From Pseudomonadota bacterium (GTDB taxonomy: Bacteria; Pseudomonadota; Gammaproteobacteria; Burkholderiales; Burkholderiaceae_C), in NCBI GenBank assembly GCA_018241895.1, contig JAFECX010000141.1, positions 1 to 56,550 on the forward strand: DNA of 56,550 nt, read 5' to 3'. This document shows positions 21,915-31,868 of the stretch, one piece after another. Position numbers and translations under genes: made by a program. Numbering within the stretch: position 1 is the stretch's first letter; every line of letters starts with the position of its first letter. The notes below the pieces were generated by a model. It made no database searches. It worked only from the letters and a program-made list of their open reading frames with translations, and had not been told where the DNA came from.

Positions 21915-22991
21915 CTACTTGGTGCCGGTGGCCGCGACCCAGCCCTTGTCGACCTGCGCCTTCTCGGCGGCCGCGGTCCTCACGTCGAGCGGGCGCACCT
22001 GTGGCGCCGGCGGCAGCCGGTTCACCACGTCGGCAGGCAGCTTGACGCCGGGCACCGCCGGGCGCACGAAGCCTTCGGCGAAGATGCCCTGCCCGAGCTC
22101 GGTCATGACGAAGTTCAGCCACAGCTTGCCGGCGTTCGGGTTGGGCCCGTTCTTCACCAGGCTGATGCCGTACGGGGCGGCGGCCGAGGCCTCCTTCGGG
22201 ATCACGACGGCGACGCTGTCGCCCAGGCCGTCGGTGTACTTGGCCTTGAGGCCGTCGTTCTCGTACGAGATCCAGATCGGGATCTCGCCCTTGACGAACT
22301 GCGCGTACGGCGTGGTGCCGAGCACGCGCAGCACGTTGCCCGCGCGGTGCAGCTTGCCCAGGTAGTCGAAGCCCGGCTGCAGCTGGGTCATCTCGCCGCC
22401 GGCGCCGAAGTTGGCGGCGAACACCAGCACCTGGCCGACGCCGGTCGAGCGCGGGTCGAGGTAGACGACCGAGTTCTTGTAGCGCGCGTCCAGCAGCTCG
22501 GCCCACGAGCCCGGCACGTCCTTCACCAGCTTGGTGTTCACGATGAAGGCGATGGTCAGCGTGTGGATCGTGAACCACCTGCCCTCGGGGTCGCGGAACA
22601 CGGCCGGCAGCTTGTCGAAGTTGACCGGCTTGAACGGCGCCACCACGTCCTTGGCGGCGGCGTCGATGCCCGAGGCCGCGAAGTAGTACGCGGTGTCGGC
22701 CTGCGGGCGGTTGCGCGCCTTGTCCAGCGCGACCACGGTGGCCGCCGAGCCGATGTCGTTGTAGACCAGCTCGATGCCCGGGTAGCGCTTCTTGAAGGCG
22801 GCGAACTCGGCCGCCCAGTTGGCCCAGGTGGGCCCGGTGTCGAAGCTCACCACCATGCCTTCCTTGCGCGCGGCTTCGTACAGCGCCTTCTCGCCCGGGT
22901 ACAGCTCGGGCGAATCGGCCACCGGCTGCGCGAACGCGCCACCGGCGAGCAGCGCGGTGGCGGCCAGCGCCTGCCTGCGATCGAGATTCAT
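21915..22991 (-). CDS. ABC transporter periplasmic substrate-binding protein
   Basis: A 358-aa exported binding protein. The N-terminus [22 protein letters not shown] is a signal peptide with an RR pair that could suit Tat export. The mature part has the extracellular solute-binding fold (cluster 1/6 type: VVSFDTGPTWANWAAEFAAF, YKNSVVYLDPRSTGVGQVL, ISYENDGLKAKY). The substrate cannot be read from sequence; ferric ion, phosphonate, thiamine and polyamine are all candidates. GAGGAG lies just before ATG 22991. It is the third gene of the operon. Confidence 0.88.
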   Translation of the reverse strand: MNLDRRQALAATALLAGGAFAQPVADSPELYPGEKALYEAARKEGMVVSFDTGPTWANWAAEFAAFKKRYPGIELVYNDIGSAATVVALDKARNRPQADTAYYFAASGIDAAAKDVVAPFKPVNFDKLPAVFRDPEGRWFTIHTLTIAFIVNTKLVKDVPGSWAELLDARYKNSVVYLDPRSTGVGQVLVFAANFGAGGEMTQLQPGFDYLGKLHRAGNVLRVLGTTPYAQFVKGEIPIWISYENDGLKAKYTDGLGDSVAVVIPKEASAAAPYGISLVKNGPNPNAGKLWLNFVMTELGQGIFAEGFVRPAVPGVKLPADVVNRLPPAPQVRPLDVRTAAAEKAQVDKGWVAATGTK

Positions 22992-23001
22992 GGTCGACTC
23001 C

Positions 23002-24072
<1,071 letters not shown>

Positions 24073-24091
24073 CGTCGTCCTTGCAGCAGGC

Positions 24092-24883
24092 TCAGCCGTT
24101 GGCCGCCGCCACGCGCGCCGCGCCGCCCGCCGACAGCGCGCCGGCCACCGAGGCCAGCAGCGCCAGTGCCAGCAGCAGCACCGTCGCCGCGCAGGCGAAG
24201 CCGGTGGCGCCGTAGAACGCCTGCAGCAGCACGACCGGATAGGTGCGGTTGAGGAAGCCGGCGATCAGGTTGGAGAACTGGAACTCGCCGATCGACAGCG
24301 CCGCGACCACGATCAGCCCCGAGAGGATCGAGTGGCGCAGCGCCGGCACCACCACGTCGACGAAGCGCTGCCAGGCGTTGCCGCCCAGCGATTCGGCCGC
24401 CTCCTCGAGCGCGCGCAGCCCCAGGCGCTGCATGTCGGCGACCACCGTCTGCAGGAAGTACGGCAGCCCGAGCACCACGTGCCCGGCCACCAGCAGCCAC
24501 ACGCTGCCCAGCCAGGGCAGCACGTCGGACGAGAACGCGAGGATGAAGCCGAATGCCAGCACCAGCGCCGGCAGCGCCACCGGCAGCAGGTACAGCATGC
24601 GCGCCAGCGCACGCACGCGCGGGCTGGGGGCGCGGAACACGGCATAGGCGAGCGGCAGGCCGATCGCGACACAGCACGCGCACACCAGGACGACGACGAT
24701 GAGGCTGGTCGTGAACGCGCGCCTGAAGCTCGGATCGCTGGCGACTTCGACGTACCACTTGAACGTGGCGCCGGTGGGCAGCAGCGTGTTGAGCCACAGG
24801 TTGCCGAACGAGCCGACGAACAGCAGCGCGATCGGAATGCCCAGGTACAGCAGGTAGGCGGCGGTGACCCAGCGCGGAATCAT
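24092..24883 (-). CDS. ABC transporter permease (iron/phosphonate/polyamine type), subunit 1
   Basis: A 263-aa inner-membrane permease with six helices and the EAA-type coupling loop ALEEAAESLGGNAWQRFVDVVVPAL. It is the first gene of the five-gene operon (permease, ATPase, binding protein, permease, SLOG protein). The start ATG at 24883 follows 335 bp of non-coding DNA that should contain the promoter. Confidence 0.88.
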   Translation of the reverse strand: MIPRWVTAAYLLYLGIPIALLFVGSFGNLWLNTLLPTGATFKWYVEVASDPSFRRAFTTSLIVVVLVCACCVAIGLPLAYAVFRAPSPRVRALARMLYLLPVALPALVLAFGFILAFSSDVLPWLGSVWLLVAGHVVLGLPYFLQTVVADMQRLGLRALEEAAESLGGNAWQRFVDVVVPALRHSILSGLIVVAALSIGEFQFSNLIAGFLNRTYPVVLLQAFYGATGFACAATVLLLALALLASVAGALSAGGAARVAAANG

Positions 24884-25218
24884 GGTGAGACGGGCGGTCG
24901 ACTCCGCCGCGGACTGCGGCAGACCCGATGGCGAAGTTCGAGCGCGCCGATCCTACCCGCTCGCTCGCGCGCGCGCAGCGACCCGCGCCGCGTGAGCGGC
25001 GCGCAGCGCGTCGGTCGCATCCACCGCCTGCGGCGGACCGCAGGCGAGCGCACCCGCCCGGCCGATCCCAGGCTCGAGGCTCACGCCTCACGCCGCGGCG
25101 ACGGCGCGGCGTCGCCGTCGAGCGCCCGAGCCGCTGCCGGCGGCTTCGATGACGGGCCTCGAAACCCGGCAGGCTGGCGCCGCCGTCGCGGCCGCCGCCT
25201 GCCCTGAAGGCCCCTTGT
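24884..25218. other. 335-bp interval between DUF1329 gene end and ABC operon
   Basis: No gene is seen. Two perfect hairpins are present: 25025-25046 (CGCCTGCGG, 4-nt spacer, CCGCAGGCG) and 25097-25116 (GGCGACG, 6-nt spacer, CGTCGCC). Either could help end transcription of the DUF1302-DUF1329 operon, but neither has a T-run. The promoter of the ABC operon should also be here. Confidence 0.5.
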
Positions 25219-26595
25219 CTACTGTCCCGCGCGCCGTGCCGCCTCGGGGCCGAAGTCCTTCGCCGAGATCGAGCCGTCGTTCAGGATGTAGCCCTGCGGT
25301 TGCTCGTTGATCAGGTTGAAGCCGGCGTACGTCCCGCCGTCCAGATCGTGATAGAAGGCGATCCCCGACTCGAGCGTCTGCATCTCGTAGGCGTAGAAAT
25401 AATTGATCATCGACGTGCGCCACAGGCTGCCGCGGATATCGTAGTTGTCGGCGAGGATCGGGAACATGGTGTCCTCGTCGATGTACAGCACCCGCTTGCC
25501 GTAGATGTGGCGGTAGCCTTCCTTCAATTTGCCCTCGACGATCCACACCCGATGCAGTTCGTAGCGCATGAAATCGGGATTCGCATGGTGCGGCGTCAGC
25601 AGGTCCTTGTACTTGATGGCTGCCGAATGCGTGCGATAGGTGTTGTACGGAACGTAGATCTCCTTCTTGCCGGCGATCCGCCACTCGTAGCGCTCGGGCG
25701 AGCCGTTGAAGCCGCGCACCTCGTCGACCGTGACCGACCCGCCGGTGCCCGGGAACGGCATGTCATAGCCGTAGCCCGGTGACTGCCGCACGCGCCGCGT
25801 GCCGGGGTCGTAGCGCCAGCTCTGCCGCGGGTTCGTCTTGAAGTTGAAGAACTCCATGCCGGTATTGATCTCGCCGCGATCGCGCTCCGGCAGCAGCGTC
25901 TCGTTCCAGTAATAGGACGACGGGCCGCCGGTCTTGCGGCGCAGGCCCGGTTCGCTGCCGACGCCGATGTTGCGCGAGCGCACGCGACCCCAGCTGATGC
26001 TGCCGTTCGCGAGCACGAGCGCGTAATCGGCGACCAGCTTCTCGGTCCAGGCGCGATACGGAATGATGCTGTTCCACAGCAACTCCAGGCCGGTCTTCGG
26101 GAACGGGAAAAACACGCCGCCGGTGATGCCCTCGATGCCTTCGCCATCGTCGACGACGACCGCATTGGCGGCGTTCTCCTTCGTTGAGATGCAGACGGAA
26201 TCGGGGAAGCGGAAATCCCGATGCGACGGATAGACCGGCATGCGGAAGGTCGCCGGATACTTCTGGAACATCGCCTTCTCGCCTTCGGACAGGCGATCGG
26301 CGTACTGCGCCATGTTGGCGGCCGTAATCGTGAACAGCGGCTTCTCGTCCGGATACGGATCGACCGGGTGATGCCCGGTGCCCTTGAAGTTGACCTGCGG
26401 CGGCACGCCCTGCCACTTGCCGGTGAACTCGGACAGCGTGCCGTCCTTGTTACCGGCCCGTTCGGCACCGACACAGGTGAGATCCTTGCCCAGCCGCGCG
26501 ATTTCCTCTGCGGTACCTTTGGCGCTCGCGGCCAGCGGAATCGCTCCGCAACCGACGGCAGCCAGGATCAACAAGCCGTTGACGACCTTCTTCAT
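25219..26595 (-). CDS. DUF1329 domain-containing periplasmic/outer-membrane lipid-handling protein
   Basis: A 458-aa exported protein. A signal peptide (MKKVVNGLLILAAVGCGAIPLAASA) is followed by the DUF1329 domain (for example GGVFFPFPKTGLELLWNSI; YDPGTRRVRQSPGYGYDMP; YHELHR-like YELHRVWIVEGKLKEGYRH). DUF1329 proteins are LolA/LolB-like in fold prediction and are nearly always next to a DUF1302 protein; the pair is associated with RND-type or lipid/sterol transport. The second of two adjacent ATGs (26595) is used because AGGAG is then spaced five bases away. It lies 19 bp after the DUF1302 gene. GC content is visibly lower than in the surroundings. Confidence 0.85.
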   Translation of the reverse strand: MKKVVNGLLILAAVGCGAIPLAASAKGTAEEIARLGKDLTCVGAERAGNKDGTLSEFTGKWQGVPPQVNFKGTGHHPVDPYPDEKPLFTITAANMAQYADRLSEGEKAMFQKYPATFRMPVYPSHRDFRFPDSVCISTKENAANAVVVDDGEGIEGITGGVFFPFPKTGLELLWNSIIPYRAWTEKLVADYALVLANGSISWGRVRSRNIGVGSEPGLRRKTGGPSSYYWNETLLPERDRGEINTGMEFFNFKTNPRQSWRYDPGTRRVRQSPGYGYDMPFPGTGGSVTVDEVRGFNGSPERYEWRIAGKKEIYVPYNTYRTHSAAIKYKDLLTPHHANPDFMRYELHRVWIVEGKLKEGYRHIYGKRVLYIDEDTMFPILADNYDIRGSLWRTSMINYFYAYEMQTLESGIAFYHDLDGGTYAGFNLINEQPQGYILNDGSISAKDFGPEAARRAGQ

Positions 26596-26614
26596 CATTA
26601 CTCCTGTACCGCAC

Positions 26615-28294
26615 TCAGAATGTATGCTTGACGTTGAGGGAAAGGTAATCGCGGTCGGCGAGCAGCCGGCCTGCAGCGATATTCGGAGACCCGAGGTAGG
26701 CGACATACGTCAAGCCGACGGTGAAATTGCGCAGATACATCAGGTTCGCGCCCAGCGTCAGCCGCTTCTCGGCACGCCCCATGCCGCCGAAACTGCTGCC
26801 CTGCACGTTCTGCGTCCAGGTGACGTTGCTGCCCAGATCCCAGCCCGGCATCACGCTGCCGTGATCGAAGACCGCGCCGACCCCGAGCAGCGTCGAGCCC
26901 CGCGTCTGGCCGTCGTAGACGTACTGGCGGAACGTGCCGTTGCTGCCCGGCAGGCCGCCGCTGATGGTGAGCGCATCGACCCCCATGATGCGCTGGTGCG
27001 CGACCTCGCCCAGCAGCGTGGTCGTGCGCGCGATGGCGCTCGGCCCGAGCGTGTACAGGAAGTTGACGTTCAGCTGCGCGAGCTGGCCGCGCGCCGGCGC
27101 GTTGCCGGATGCCGGCGACAGATAGACGGGCGAGCCGTTGCGGTAGCTGAGGTCGGCGCCGAGCTGCACGGCGTCGCCGAACTTCGTGCTCAGGCTGGCG
27201 CCGGTCAGCTTCACGTCGTCGAAATAGCCGAGCTTGTAATACGGAGTGCTCCCGGGCGACGCGTTGCTGCCGAAGCGCGGCAGCGACGAGTACTGCGTCG
27301 TGCCCGTGAAATCGAACATCAGGGCGCCGACGCGCTCGTGATAGCGATAGTGATAGAGGCCGATCTCGGTCGCTTCGCTGACGATGAAGCGCCCGCCGAT
27401 TCCCCATTGCCCGGAATCCTTCGGCTTGATGTCGCCGGCGTAGTTGACGACGGCGAAGCTGTGGTCAGGGAGGGCACTCACCTGACCGGGGGCCAGGCGG
27501 AAGAACTGCGCCCCCGGGCCGAAGTAGTCGGATCCGAAATAGTCGCCGACCGGATTGAGGCGCGTCTCTTCCCACTTGTACTGCACGAAGCCGGTCAAGG
27601 TCGCCCAGGAATTGAGCGTCAGCGCGCCGGACACCTGCCCGACCGGCAGATAGGCCTCCTTCGCTTCGGTGCCGGGGATGTTGAACTTGGTGGCGTCGAC
27701 CGGGACCTGCCCCTGGCTGATGTTGGGCCAGAACAGGCTCTCGCCCCAGGCCAGCACGTGCCGCCCGACCTTCAGCGACAGCGACCGCTCGTCGCCCAGC
27801 GACCAGCTGCCGTAGGCATAGGCGTCCAGCAGGCGGCTGTCGTTGCCGCTCAGCTTGCGCGTGCGCGCAACGAATTGATCGCTCGGCGCCAGCTTGTTGA
27901 CGGTGGCGATGGAGTCGTTGTCGTTGCGGCCGCGGTACGACCAGTCGTAGAACGTGCTGCCGCGCAGGATCGCACCGAGGTTGTCATGGCGCAGGCGCAA
28001 CTCGCCGAGCGCATTGACACGATTCGTGAACAGCGACCAGCGGTCGAAGTTGCGCGTGCCGTCGTCGTTGTTGAGGTCGTTCAGGTACTCGCTCGCGGCG
28101 CTTTTCGTGCGCATCGACGCGGTGTACGACAACGTCAGCGAATAATTCAGCGTCGTGTCGGGTCCCAGGTTCACCGCGTCGGCGGCCATCGCCCACGAGC
28201 CGGCGAGGGCCAGCGTCAACGGCGCGAGCCTGAAGATCGCGCGCGGCCGCAGCGTGGATCCGAGCCGTTTTTCAATGCCCATCTTGTCGTCCAT
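26615..28294 (-). CDS. DUF1302 family outer-membrane protein
   Basis: A 559-aa predicted outer-membrane barrel. A signal peptide ends near ALAGSWAMAADA. The mature part is rich in alternating strands and aromatic girdle residues, with the DUF1302 hallmarks LKVGRHVLAWGESLFWPNISQG and GQVPVD. The C-terminus is NVKHTF, ending in Phe as in BAM substrates. DUF1302 and DUF1329 proteins occur as a pair and are thought to handle hydrophobic substrates at the outer membrane; the substrate is unknown. GGAG lies seven bases before ATG 28294. A perfect 14-bp palindrome lies 16 bp upstream. Confidence 0.87.
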   Translation of the reverse strand: MDDKMGIEKRLGSTLRPRAIFRLAPLTLALAGSWAMAADAVNLGPDTTLNYSLTLSYTASMRTKSAASEYLNDLNNDDGTRNFDRWSLFTNRVNALGELRLRHDNLGAILRGSTFYDWSYRGRNDNDSIATVNKLAPSDQFVARTRKLSGNDSRLLDAYAYGSWSLGDERSLSLKVGRHVLAWGESLFWPNISQGQVPVDATKFNIPGTEAKEAYLPVGQVSGALTLNSWATLTGFVQYKWEETRLNPVGDYFGSDYFGPGAQFFRLAPGQVSALPDHSFAVVNYAGDIKPKDSGQWGIGGRFIVSEATEIGLYHYRYHERVGALMFDFTGTTQYSSLPRFGSNASPGSTPYYKLGYFDDVKLTGASLSTKFGDAVQLGADLSYRNGSPVYLSPASGNAPARGQLAQLNVNFLYTLGPSAIARTTTLLGEVAHQRIMGVDALTISGGLPGSNGTFRQYVYDGQTRGSTLLGVGAVFDHGSVMPGWDLGSNVTWTQNVQGSSFGGMGRAEKRLTLGANLMYLRNFTVGLTYVAYLGSPNIAAGRLLADRDYLSLNVKHTF

Positions 28295-28309
28295 ACTTCA
28301 CTCCGGGAA

Positions 28310-28323
28310 CAAGCAATTGCTTG
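28310..28323. promoter_or_regulatory. 14-bp palindrome upstream of DUF1302 operon
   Basis: CAAGCAATTGCTTG is a perfect palindrome 16 bp before the DUF1302 start. It is a good candidate operator for a dimeric regulator. The regulator gene is not obvious in the window. Confidence 0.5.
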
Positions 28324-28573
28324 AGTGGCACAAGGAACCAGATCAAGAAAATACGTTGTCGCTGCCCGCTCGGGCACTTGCGACCATCGCGGCGCGGCGC
28401 ACGGACACGAGTCCGGAACGCTTGCCGTCCGCTTTTCGGCGACGGGCGAGTCTACGCGCGACATCGCGCGCCGAGGGGCCTTTTGCGGGCAAATGGGAAA
28501 CGATGACAGGCCCTGCGCTAATGCTGTCCATTTAGGACACATGCGCGCCATTCGGCGCCCTGCCGAACACCTC

Positions 28574-28605
28574 CGGCGCCCGCCGGTGCGGGCCGGCGGG
28601 CGCCG
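28574..28605. repeat. Perfect 13-bp-stem hairpin upstream of recombinase gene
   Basis: The left arm CGGCGCCCGCCGG pairs with the right arm CCGGCGGGCGCCG around TGCGGG. There is no T-run, so it is not a classic terminator. It could be a recombination site, a replication-linked structure, or chance in 70% GC DNA, although 13 perfect pairs are many. Confidence 0.6.
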
Positions 28606-28802
28606 CCGTCGGGGCGATGGACGATGCGCGGCGCGCCCGCGCCGGGTCTGTAGAGTGCAGGAGATGCATGGCGATGCCGTTCCGTCGTCGGCTCGGGACG
28701 CCCCGAGCGGCCGTCCCTTGCTTGCGCGCCACCGCGGCCGCGCCAACCGACGGCATTCGACACTCGGGCGCGAGTGGCTCGTTCACAGGTTCTGAATCGA
28801 CG

Positions 28803-30869
28803 ATGAACCGGCCCGCTCCTGCGCAGCGCCCCTTGGTCGTCGGCGAGCGGCCGACGCGCAAGCCGGGCCGCAAGCCCGGCTCGACGCTGCAGGTGCTGGC
28901 CCCTGCCCTGCAGCCGGCCGACTTCAAGCTGCTGCACGCGCACCTGCAGGGCCTGGACCTGAAGGCAGCGCACGCGCGCTACGCCGCGGCGCCCGAGGCC
29001 GCGAGCGACGACCGGCGCCATCTCGCGCACGCGTTGCGCGCGCTCGTGCAGCGCGTCGAGCTCATGGCCGGGGCACGCGGACAGGGGACGCTCGCCCGGC
29101 AGGCCCTGGCCGGCCTCGGCGCGGCGCCTGCCCATTGCGTGGATCGCCGCCGCGAAGTCGAAGCGCTGGCGCGCCTGGCCGAACGGCTCCTCGAGCCGCC
29201 TGCGCGCACCGATGGCCTGGCCGCCTGGCTGGCCGCCGATCTGCCCGGACGCTTCATGCACGCGCAGATGAACGGCAAGACGACGCCGCTCGTGACGCTG
29301 GGCAACCTCGTGGACTTCGTCAACCTGCAGGGGCACCGCTGGTGGCGCACGGTGCCGCGCCTGGGCGCACGGCGCGCCGCCCGCATCCTCGCGTGGCTGG
29401 TGCCCGTGGCCGAGGCGCTGGGCAGCCCCGTGCACGAACGCGCGCGCACGCAGGCCGCGCTGCAGCGCATCGGCCGCGAGAACCGGCGCGACCTGGCGCT
29501 GCAGACCAGGGACGGCGCCGCGCACCGTTCGTTCGGGCTGGTGGCGCTGTCCGAGCTCGCCATCCCCGAGGCGCTCAGCGGGCGCACGGGCACGTTCCGC
29601 AGCGCCGACGCCAACACGCTGGGCGCCGAGACCGACGCCGAGGCGATCGCCGTCTGGCTCGCACGCCATCACGAGCGCAGGCGCACGCAGCAGCTCTACA
29701 CCCGCATCGTCGAGCGCTTCTACCTGTGGTGCCTGCTCGTGCGCCGCAAGCCGCTGTCTTCGGTCGACGAGCAGGACATGATGGCCTACAAGGCGTTCCT
29801 GATGGCGCCGCCCGCCGACTGGGTGCAGCGGCGGCACACGGCGCGCGGCAGCCCCGAGTGGCGGCCGCTGCGCGGTGCACTGAGCGCGTCGACCACGCGC
29901 CTCGACATGAGCGTGATCGCGAGCCTGTTCTCCGAGCTGCACAAGGCAGGCTACCTGCGCGCGCAGGCGGGCGGCGCCGTCAAGCGCGGCATGAAGCTGC
30001 CGCACATGACGATCGACATCCGCCGCAGCTTCGACCACGCGCAGTGGGCCGGCGTCATGGCGTACTGGAGCACGCAATACGCGCGCTGCGGCCCGCCCCG
30101 GCAAGGGGGAACCGACAACGTCACCCTGCCCGGCCCGGGCAACGAGGACCAGGACCCGTACCGTGCGGCGCTGCTCAGGCGCACGCGGCTGCTGCTCGAG
30201 CTCGGCGCGAGCACCGGGCTGCGCCTGAGCGAGATGAGCACCACGCGCCGCTCGGCACTGGAGACGGTGACGGTCGACGGCGAGGAGGCCACCTTGCTCC
30301 ACGTCGTCGGCAAGGGCAACAAGGCGCGCAAGGTCGTGCTGTTCGACGACGTGCGCGCCCTGCTCGAGCAGCACCACGAGGACATGGCCGCGCGCGACAC
30401 CGCCTTCGAGCCCGAGACCCCTGGCGTGCGCGCGCTGCATGGCGAGCTCGGGGCGCTGGCGCACGCCCGGCCGGCTGCCGCGCACCGCCCGCTCATCGGC
30501 GCCCTGCGTCGCCCGCCCGGCCGGTGGCAGCGCGACCAGCGCGGCGTCGCCTCGCTCGCGCCGGGGCGGCTGGCCGACCGCTTCGGCGCGCTCGACCCGT
30601 CGGCGCTCTACCAGAGCCTCAAGCGCTTCCTCGCCGCCTGCGCGCGCGACGCCGCGCGGCGCGGCGAGCACGACCACGCCGAGGACCTGCGCCGCGCCTC
30701 GACGCACTGGCTGCGCCACTTCTTCGCCAACTCCGCCGTCGCCGACGGCGTGGAAGTCAGCACCCTGCGCGACGCCATGGGGCACGCGAGCCTGACCACC
30801 ACCTCGGTGTACCTGCACACCGAATCGCAGCGCATGGTGCGCGAGATGGCGAAGATGCGCAGGCGCTGA
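28803..30869 (+). CDS. Tyrosine recombinase / phage-integrase family protein with DUF3701 domain
   Basis: A 688-aa site-specific recombinase. The basic N-terminus (RKPGRKPGS, AT-hook-like) and a helical domain are followed by a DUF3701-like helix-hairpin-helix segment (TLGNLVDFVNLQGHRWWRTVPRLGARRAARIL, residues about 155-190). A SAM-like core-binding domain (about 275-385) precedes the catalytic domain. All catalytic residues are visible: Arg474 (TGLRLSE), Lys504 (VGKGNK), His635 and Arg638 (THWLRHFF), His661 (MGHAS) and Tyr670 (SVYLH). It lacks phage neighbours. Family members are common on Burkholderiales secondary replicons, so a role in resolving replicon multimers or in a mobile unit is possible. 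ATG 28803 is preferred. Confidence 0.92.
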   Translation: MNRPAPAQRPLVVGERPTRKPGRKPGSTLQVLAPALQPADFKLLHAHLQGLDLKAAHARYAAAPEAASDDRRHLAHALRALVQRVELMAGARGQGTLARQALAGLGAAPAHCVDRRREVEALARLAERLLEPPARTDGLAAWLAADLPGRFMHAQMNGKTTPLVTLGNLVDFVNLQGHRWWRTVPRLGARRAARILAWLVPVAEALGSPVHERARTQAALQRIGRENRRDLALQTRDGAAHRSFGLVALSELAIPEALSGRTGTFRSADANTLGAETDAEAIAVWLARHHERRRTQQLYTRIVERFYLWCLLVRRKPLSSVDEQDMMAYKAFLMAPPADWVQRRHTARGSPEWRPLRGALSASTTRLDMSVIASLFSELHKAGYLRAQAGGAVKRGMKLPHMTIDIRRSFDHAQWAGVMAYWSTQYARCGPPRQGGTDNVTLPGPGNEDQDPYRAALLRRTRLLLELGASTGLRLSEMSTTRRSALETVTVDGEEATLLHVVGKGNKARKVVLFDDVRALLEQHHEDMAARDTAFEPETPGVRALHGELGALAHARPAAAHRPLIGALRRPPGRWQRDQRGVASLAPGRLADRFGALDPSALYQSLKRFLAACARDAARRGEHDHAEDLRRASTHWLRHFFANSAVADGVEVSTLRDAMGHASLTTTSVYLHTESQRMVREMAKMRRR

Positions 30870-31091
30870 GGCGCGGCGCCCTGCCCCGGTGCCGGGCTGC
30901 GCAGCCGGGTTGGCGTCTGCGCGCGGGCCGGTGCAGCGCAGGCGATGCGGCCTTGCTTCGCCGCATGCATCCGACCCCGTGCGGGGCCTGCAGCTCGGTC
31001 CGCGGCGCATCGACACCCGACCCGCTCGCTACGCGCTCGCTCACGGCCACCGCCCGGGCTTGTCGATTTCCTTTACGTCCGGCGCGATGAC

Positions 31092-31109
31092 GGTCGGCAC
31101 GGATCACGC
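31092..31109 (+). promoter_or_regulatory. Upstream sigma-54-like element
   Basis: GGCACG-GATC-AC-GC has the correct 12-nt distance between GG (31096-31097) and GC (31108-31109), but it lacks the T's before GC. It is the first copy of the 14-bp direct repeat and may be a decoy or secondary promoter. Confidence 0.3.
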
Positions 31110-31140
31110 CACACCTTGATTACAAACACGTTTCCATGGT

Positions 31141-31156
31141 CGGCACGGATCGTGCT
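31141..31156 (+). promoter_or_regulatory. Sigma-54 promoter of PEP-CTERM gene
   Basis: CGGCACGGATCGTGCT matches the RpoN consensus TGGCACG-N4-TTGCW at all but two positions. The invariant GG (31142-31143) and GC (31154-31155) are correctly spaced. Transcription would start near 31167, leaving a leader of about 33 nt before ATG 31200. PEP-CTERM genes of exosortase systems are known to depend on RpoN with the PrsK/PrsR two-component system in related bacteria, which supports the assignment. Confidence 0.7.
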
Positions 31157-31199
31157 TGCTTGCTGGAGGCATCCCTCACCTTGCTCCCTGGAGAACACA

Positions 31200-31757
31200 A
31201 TGCAATCCCCCCTGCGCAAGCTTGCCGCTGTGACCGCGCTGCTGGCCGGTTTCGGCGCCCAGGCCGCGTACGTGAACGCCCCCGTCGCCGCCAATGCCTA
31301 CATCTCGTTCGGAGGTCTGGACTGGGCGTGGGCCTTCCCGCTGCCGGCCGCAGACGGTCTGGACCTGAGCTATCAGGGGCCGCTCGGCTGGCGCCTGCCC
31401 ACTGCGGCCGAGCTGGCGGCCGCACCGCTGGCCACCGACTTCATGTTTGCCGGCGCCAATGTGCCGCTGGGTGGTGCCGACCCGCTGACGGGCGCGACGT
31501 TCGACGCCACGAACGCCGCCCTGAACGGCGCAGCGGCCTGCGCCACGCCCTACTTCAGCAACAGCTACCGCCACTGCGACTGGCAGGACGGCAACGGCCA
31601 GACCTATGGGCCGTGGGCGGGCACTGCCGGCGCCGAATCCTTTGCCGACCAACTCGTGGTGCGCGCAGCGAGCAACCCGGTGCCCGAGCCCGCGTCGCTG
31701 GCGCTCGTCGGGCTGGCGCTGGGTGCCGCAGGCTGGATGCGCCGGCGCGGCGCCTGA
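31200..31757 (+). CDS. PEP-CTERM sorting domain-containing exported protein
   Basis: A 185-aa secreted protein. The signal peptide MQSPLRKLAAVTALLAGFGAQA ends at AQA-AY. The body carries the short pattern GGLDWAWAFPLP...GWRLPTAAEL, like other DUF1566-like or lectin-like PEP-CTERM proteins. The C-terminus has VPEPASLALVGLALGAAGWM followed by RRRGA: the PEP motif, a membrane helix and a basic tail recognised by exosortase. An exosortase (EpsH/XrtA) must be encoded elsewhere. It is expected at the surface or in the extracellular matrix. GGAG precedes ATG 31200. A sigma-54-like promoter lies upstream. Confidence 0.92.
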   Translation: MQSPLRKLAAVTALLAGFGAQAAYVNAPVAANAYISFGGLDWAWAFPLPAADGLDLSYQGPLGWRLPTAAELAAAPLATDFMFAGANVPLGGADPLTGATFDATNAALNGAAACATPYFSNSYRHCDWQDGNGQTYGPWAGTAGAESFADQLVVRAASNPVPEPASLALVGLALGAAGWMRRRGA

Positions 31758-31868
31758 GCGGTTCCCAGCCACCCTGCGCCCGCGCTCGAGGGCGCGCGCT
31801 CACGCCCGGCACGCCTCTCGCCGCCGTCGGCGCGAGCAAGATAAGCTTCGTCGACGGAGGGGACGAAG

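Larger units (their letters stand above)
28295..28802. other. 508-bp divergent intergenic region between DUF1302 operon and tyrosine recombinase
   Basis: Besides the 14-bp palindrome, it holds a small inverted repeat TGTCC-ATTTA-GGACA (28525-28539). It also holds a GC-rich hairpin at 28574-28605 with a perfect 13-bp stem and a 6-nt loop. No extra gene is supported. An in-frame ATG at 28617 would extend the recombinase by 62 residues, but that stretch does not resemble the family. Confidence 0.55.
30870..31199. other. 330-bp interval upstream of the PEP-CTERM gene
   Basis: No gene is seen. The interval contains a 14-bp direct repeat GGTCGGCACGGATC (31092-31105 and 31138-31151). The second copy is part of a strong sigma-54-like promoter. 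Confidence 0.6.

Noticed and set aside
28617..28802. Longer start for tyrosine recombinase 1
   Set aside because: The extra 62 residues show no similarity to the paralog's N-terminus, and the interval contains the hairpin and inverted repeat.
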